A stretch of DNA of 25,003 bases from NCBI GenBank assembly GCA_009731375.1, contig BJOX01000101.1:358646-383648 (forward strand). Direction: 5' to 3'. This DNA comes from Paulinella micropora (lineage: Eukaryota; Cercozoa; Imbricatea; Euglyphida). Below are positions 22,134-25,003 of the stretch, in pieces. A program made the position numbers and the translations under genes. A model generated the notes under the pieces. It made no database searches. It saw only the letters and a program-made list of their open reading frames with translations, and had not been told where the DNA came from. Within the stretch, counting starts at the first letter, position 1, and the number at the start of each line of letters is the position of its first letter.

Positions 22134-23684
22134 ATGGCTCATAACTTTTTCGCACAATTGTTGCGGGACAACGACCTGAAAGAAAATGAAATTCAAGGAC
22201 TGCCGCGCCTAGCCGAGAGCGTTACTGCCCGAGCCGCACAAAACGACACGCTCGTGTTGCCTATAGCTCTGCGTACGGAATCCTGGGAACTAGCCCGGCC
22301 CGTCACAAACGGCAGCTTCGAGCGGGCGCTGAGCACGCACCGCGCGCTGGTCATTGTCCTCATGCTGCCTGCCGATTTAGAGCCCGACACCAACAGCCAG
22401 TTCATAATAAAGGAGCTCAACAGTATTCTGGCCTTGCTGTGCAACGCCTATGTCTACAACTCTTTCTTGACGTACCTCTCGCGCCTTTGCGCACTGCTGC
22501 GGAATGGCTGCGTATACGAGTGCCAGTACGCTGAAATAGTACCAGGATACACTGTACAAAACCTTCGTTTCAGGAGAAAGAACTACCGAGAGGCGCTGCA
22601 AAATAGGATGGCTGCTTATGTTCCGCGTCAACCCATTGGCGCTGGCTGGCTCGGGCAGCTGCTGTTTTGCCAGAGCTTGCTAGACCCGCTGTACCTAGTT
22701 CAGAACTACACGTTGCACGATCCAGTCCTGCTGCCACTAGTCGGTGATCGCTTGCTCGAACAGTGGGCGGCGCAGGGCAGTGCTACTAACGTAAGACAGA
22801 ACCTCGAGGCCATCAGAAGGCTGGCCCCGCATCATGCCGAGGCCAAGCAATGCCTAGGCAAGCTGGCCCAGGTTCGGTCAGTCACACTGGAAATCAACAC
22901 ACCGACAGCCATGCGCGAGCTGCTGGATTTCCTGCTGGCCGGGTATTGTCCGGCAATTAGCAAGCTCGGGGTCGTCAGACCGCTGAATGCAGAGCCGAAC
23001 ACGCGACAACTAGACTTTTCGTTCACGGGAGGTCTGCAGAGCGTCGAGCTAGGACCTAACTTAGGCCTGGCTCAAGTTACGTGCCGCGTCGACAACAGGG
23101 CTGCGCCCGAGCTGACAATCCAGCTGCACGACCGAAAATACAACATCGATTTCGAGCGCGCTGGCCGGCCTGGTGCAGGCAGGCCCAACCTAACGATCCA
23201 GCTGTCCAACACTGTTCAAGATGTGACCCTGACAAAAATACAAACACAGCCTCAGCCCGTACGGTTCGGCGTCATTAAGGTACACAGGGGCGACTGTCTG
23301 GGAGAGTGCAAAGTCCCGTCGCAGCTGGCCCTGAGAGGTCTAGAAGCACAGCTCATTTCTGTTAACCTCGGATGCAAGGCGCGACATGTCCCGACCAACG
23401 CTTGCAGGCTAATCGTAATCGCAGGCTCTGAGATCTCGGTTCGGAACTCCTCGTTAGCCAGCCTGCGTGTAGACGGCAGTACCCACGCGCCGGTCCTGGT
23501 GGATGAATGCGTCTTAGCTCCCAACTTTTCTGCGGGGCTGCTAAACTCGCGCGCTGAGGGTCGTAAGCTGCTGTTCCACAACTGCCGGTACCACCAACCG
23601 GCCACCGCGATTGACCTGCAGGACCAATTGTTAGCGGCACTGCCCAGCGCAGAATTCGTGCGGCACGCTCGTCGCCGTGCGTAA
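22134..23684 (+). CDS. Unknown intronless protein, 516 aa
   Basis: Uninterrupted frame with even coding character, from an ATG in an A-rich context (AAAAAATGG) to TAA. N-terminal part (about 1-240) looks helical: MAHNFFAQLLRDNDLKENEI, FIIKELNSILALLCNAYVYN, YLSRLCALLRNGCVYE. The C-terminal part (about 250-490) is beta-rich with repeated hydrophobic steps (VRSVTLEINT, LTIQLHDRKYNIDF, NLTIQLSNTVQDVTLTKIQ, LRVDGSTHAPVLV), suggesting a beta-solenoid. It ends basic (RHARRRA). No known family is recognised. It is convergent with the nuclease-like gene, 230 bp apart, and starts about 140 bp after the satellite array. It is one of the few intact ORFs in the window, and may be viral or transposon-borne (inference). 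Confidence 0.7.
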   Translation: MAHNFFAQLLRDNDLKENEIQGLPRLAESVTARAAQNDTLVLPIALRTESWELARPVTNGSFERALSTHRALVIVLMLPADLEPDTNSQFIIKELNSILALLCNAYVYNSFLTYLSRLCALLRNGCVYECQYAEIVPGYTVQNLRFRRKNYREALQNRMAAYVPRQPIGAGWLGQLLFCQSLLDPLYLVQNYTLHDPVLLPLVGDRLLEQWAAQGSATNVRQNLEAIRRLAPHHAEAKQCLGKLAQVRSVTLEINTPTAMRELLDFLLAGYCPAISKLGVVRPLNAEPNTRQLDFSFTGGLQSVELGPNLGLAQVTCRVDNRAAPELTIQLHDRKYNIDFERAGRPGAGRPNLTIQLSNTVQDVTLTKIQTQPQPVRFGVIKVHRGDCLGECKVPSQLALRGLEAQLISVNLGCKARHVPTNACRLIVIAGSEISVRNSSLASLRVDGSTHAPVLVDECVLAPNFSAGLLNSRAEGRKLLFHNCRYHQPATAIDLQDQLLAALPSAEFVRHARRRA

Positions 23685-23913
23685 GCCTTGGTGCGACCTA
23701 CGAGAGTAAATTGCTGTGCGCCGGTGCGTTCAAAAAAAAATTCGTCTCCTTTTTTGGACACACTCGCGCTCAGACGTAAGAAACCGAGCGGAAGTGGCGT
23801 GGTGGTTCTGGGTATTAAAATTTGAATTCTTTCTGGCGTGACTAGGAGATTTTAACTACCGAGTTCGGAAACACTGTCAAGAGTCATAATTTACGCAATC
23901 AGTCCAAGCTGCT
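23685..23913. other. Intergenic region between convergent genes
   Basis: 229 bp shared by two 3' ends. It contains an A run at 23731-23739 and GTATTAAAATTTG near 23813, either of which could serve polyadenylation. No clear AATAAA is present. Confidence 0.5.
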
Positions 23914-25003
23914 TCAGCGCAGTCGTCGTTTCTTGTGGGCTGTCACTGTCGATTCTGGCTCCAGTACACTGGACCAGTATTGAATTTGCAGGTTATATAT
24001 TTCAGCTGATTGCTTCAGCGTGGCTAGCGCCGGCAGCCGTTTGTTGAGGTATTTGGTTTGCTCGTGCCACCACTCAGTGCTCAGCTTAGATTCCGCGGGC
24101 ACTGACTTCCTGCTCTTGTGTATGTAGGCCGCACAGATATCATGCACAAACTCTTTGGTGGTCAAAGACAGCGAACTTCGCGCGCGGTCTTCTTGTACCG
24201 CCAACAGCGAGCGGCAATGTACTGTCGGACAAACCGCGGACTTGTCCAAGAAGTCGGTGCCGTGCAGACAAAGAGCGCGCAAGAAAGCAGGCAAGCCGCC
24301 CGGGTTTTTGCAAACCGCGTCCAAAACGGAGTTGACGTGCAATAGGAATTTTTGCTGAAAGTTGACAAACAAATCTAGCCCGTTCTGCGCGTTGGCGACC
24401 ATGAGCCCCAACACTAGGAAATCCGTATCGACCGTGTCCGCTACATAATGCCAGCCACTAGACAACTCGGCTGTGCCAGCGCTGGATCCAGCGGAAGACG
24501 CCGAGGTCGGCCTCGCCCTCGGCCACGGGCTCCTCGGGCCCCGCGCGCCAGGCCCAGTCGCCGCCCTCGTCGGGCGCGAGGCTGTGCACGCCAAAGCCCA
24601 GGTCCAGCACCAGGCGCGACCCCACAGTCTGGCGGCCCTTGAGCGCCGCGATGATGGTGGGCGCGTTGTTGAGCAAGATCTGCTGTACGTGCCGCAGCAG
24701 CAGCGGCCGCGGTGCTCGCGGCTGCAAATCAGGTCCTCGACAAAAAGGGCGCCAGCGACAAGGAGCGCAGCACGCGCGCGTAAAGCTCCGGCTCGCGCTC
24801 CCATAGCAAACGCCGCCACTCCGAGTCGTCGAGCCGGGGCGGGCGCGCGGCGTCTGACGCCGCGCGCAATTCCTCACACGCCGGCGCGTGGCGGTTCTTG
24901 TTCTCCGCGACGAGCTCCAGCGCGACGCTGTTGCGTGTGGTAAACTGGGAGGGCAACGTCCGGTCGAGCGGCAGCACCTCCATGTCCCGCAGCCGGTCCG
25001 CGG
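23914..25003 (-). CDS. FEN1/XPG-like (PIN-fold) nuclease-like gene, frameshifted, 5' end beyond the window
   Basis: Coding runs in three frames in succession: 25003 to about 24740 (ADRLRDMEVLPLDRTLPSQ; EWRRLLWEREPELYARVLRS), then to about 24465 (LLLRHVQQILLNNAPTIIAA; LVLDLGFGVHSLAPDEGGDW; EGEADLGVFRWIQRW), then to the TGA at 23916 (VADTVDTDFLVLGLMVAN; AFLRALCLHGTDFLDK; ending HKKRRLR). EGEAD (24503-24519), DTVDTDF (24419-24439) and GTDF (24250-24261) have the order and spacing of the acidic metal-binding motifs of FEN1/XPG-type nucleases (E-x-EA, D-x-D, G-x-DY). Such nucleases act on flaps and gaps in replication and occur in hosts and in large DNA viruses. Each frame change is one extra base, the first at a TTTTT run. 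The basic end may be a nuclear signal. Open upstream of the first ATG, so the gene probably continues right. Confidence 0.55.

Overview
The window is nuclear DNA of a eukaryote, probably a microbial alga or other protist. GT-AG exons are separated by long microsatellites, a DIRS-type retrotransposon remnant is present, and there is no prokaryotic gene architecture. The exact lineage cannot be fixed from sequence alone. A chromerid- or dinoflagellate-like alga is a guess. There are two assembly gaps (4989-4998 and 20561-20570).

Region 1 (1-5352, minus strand). About 5 kb of di-, tri- and tetranucleotide repeats looks like junk, but short exons are embedded in it. Reading the minus strand and splicing at GT-AG sites gives a phase-consistent N-terminal half and a later exon pair of an MLO-like seven-transmembrane protein. 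Its introns are almost pure microsatellite. Several exon 3' ends, with their splice donors, have been copied in tandem. The gene runs off the left edge. A tRNA-derived SINE-like remnant lies at about 199-273.

Region 2 (5353-8397, minus). A second intron-containing gene encodes an N6/N4-type DNA methyltransferase-like protein with a Cys/His-rich C-terminus. Its SAM-binding and catalytic motifs look degenerate. A 14-20 bp palindrome built on TTTTATGCATAAAA occurs six times in and next to its introns.

Region 3 (about 8580-11310, plus). GC-rich remnant of a DIRS-like retrotransposon: gag with a zinc-knuckle-like motif, then the N-terminal part of the reverse transcriptase, cut off before the YxDD motif. 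11311-12382 holds nothing I recognise.

Region 4 (12383-20120, minus). This is the least familiar part. It is a head-to-tail cluster of charged ORFs, then a gag-like ORF, then a long frameshifted reading frame with a Lys tract, two RGG boxes and a retropepsin-like domain with an altered active site (DTMA). Four ORFs have the same TACTTTAG sequence 8-25 nt before their ATG, and one strong GTAAGT donor lies upstream of all of them. This suggests one leader exon spliced to alternative acceptors. No RT or integrase is visible.

Region 5 (20600-21990). Tandem array of about 283-bp units, each containing a near-perfect GC-rich hairpin.

Region 6 (22134-25003). Two convergent, apparently intronless genes: an intact 516-aa protein of unknown family (plus), and a FEN1/XPG (PIN-like) nuclease-like gene (minus) broken by two frameshifts and reaching the right edge. 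Together they may be a fragment of an integrated large DNA virus or large transposon; that is inference.
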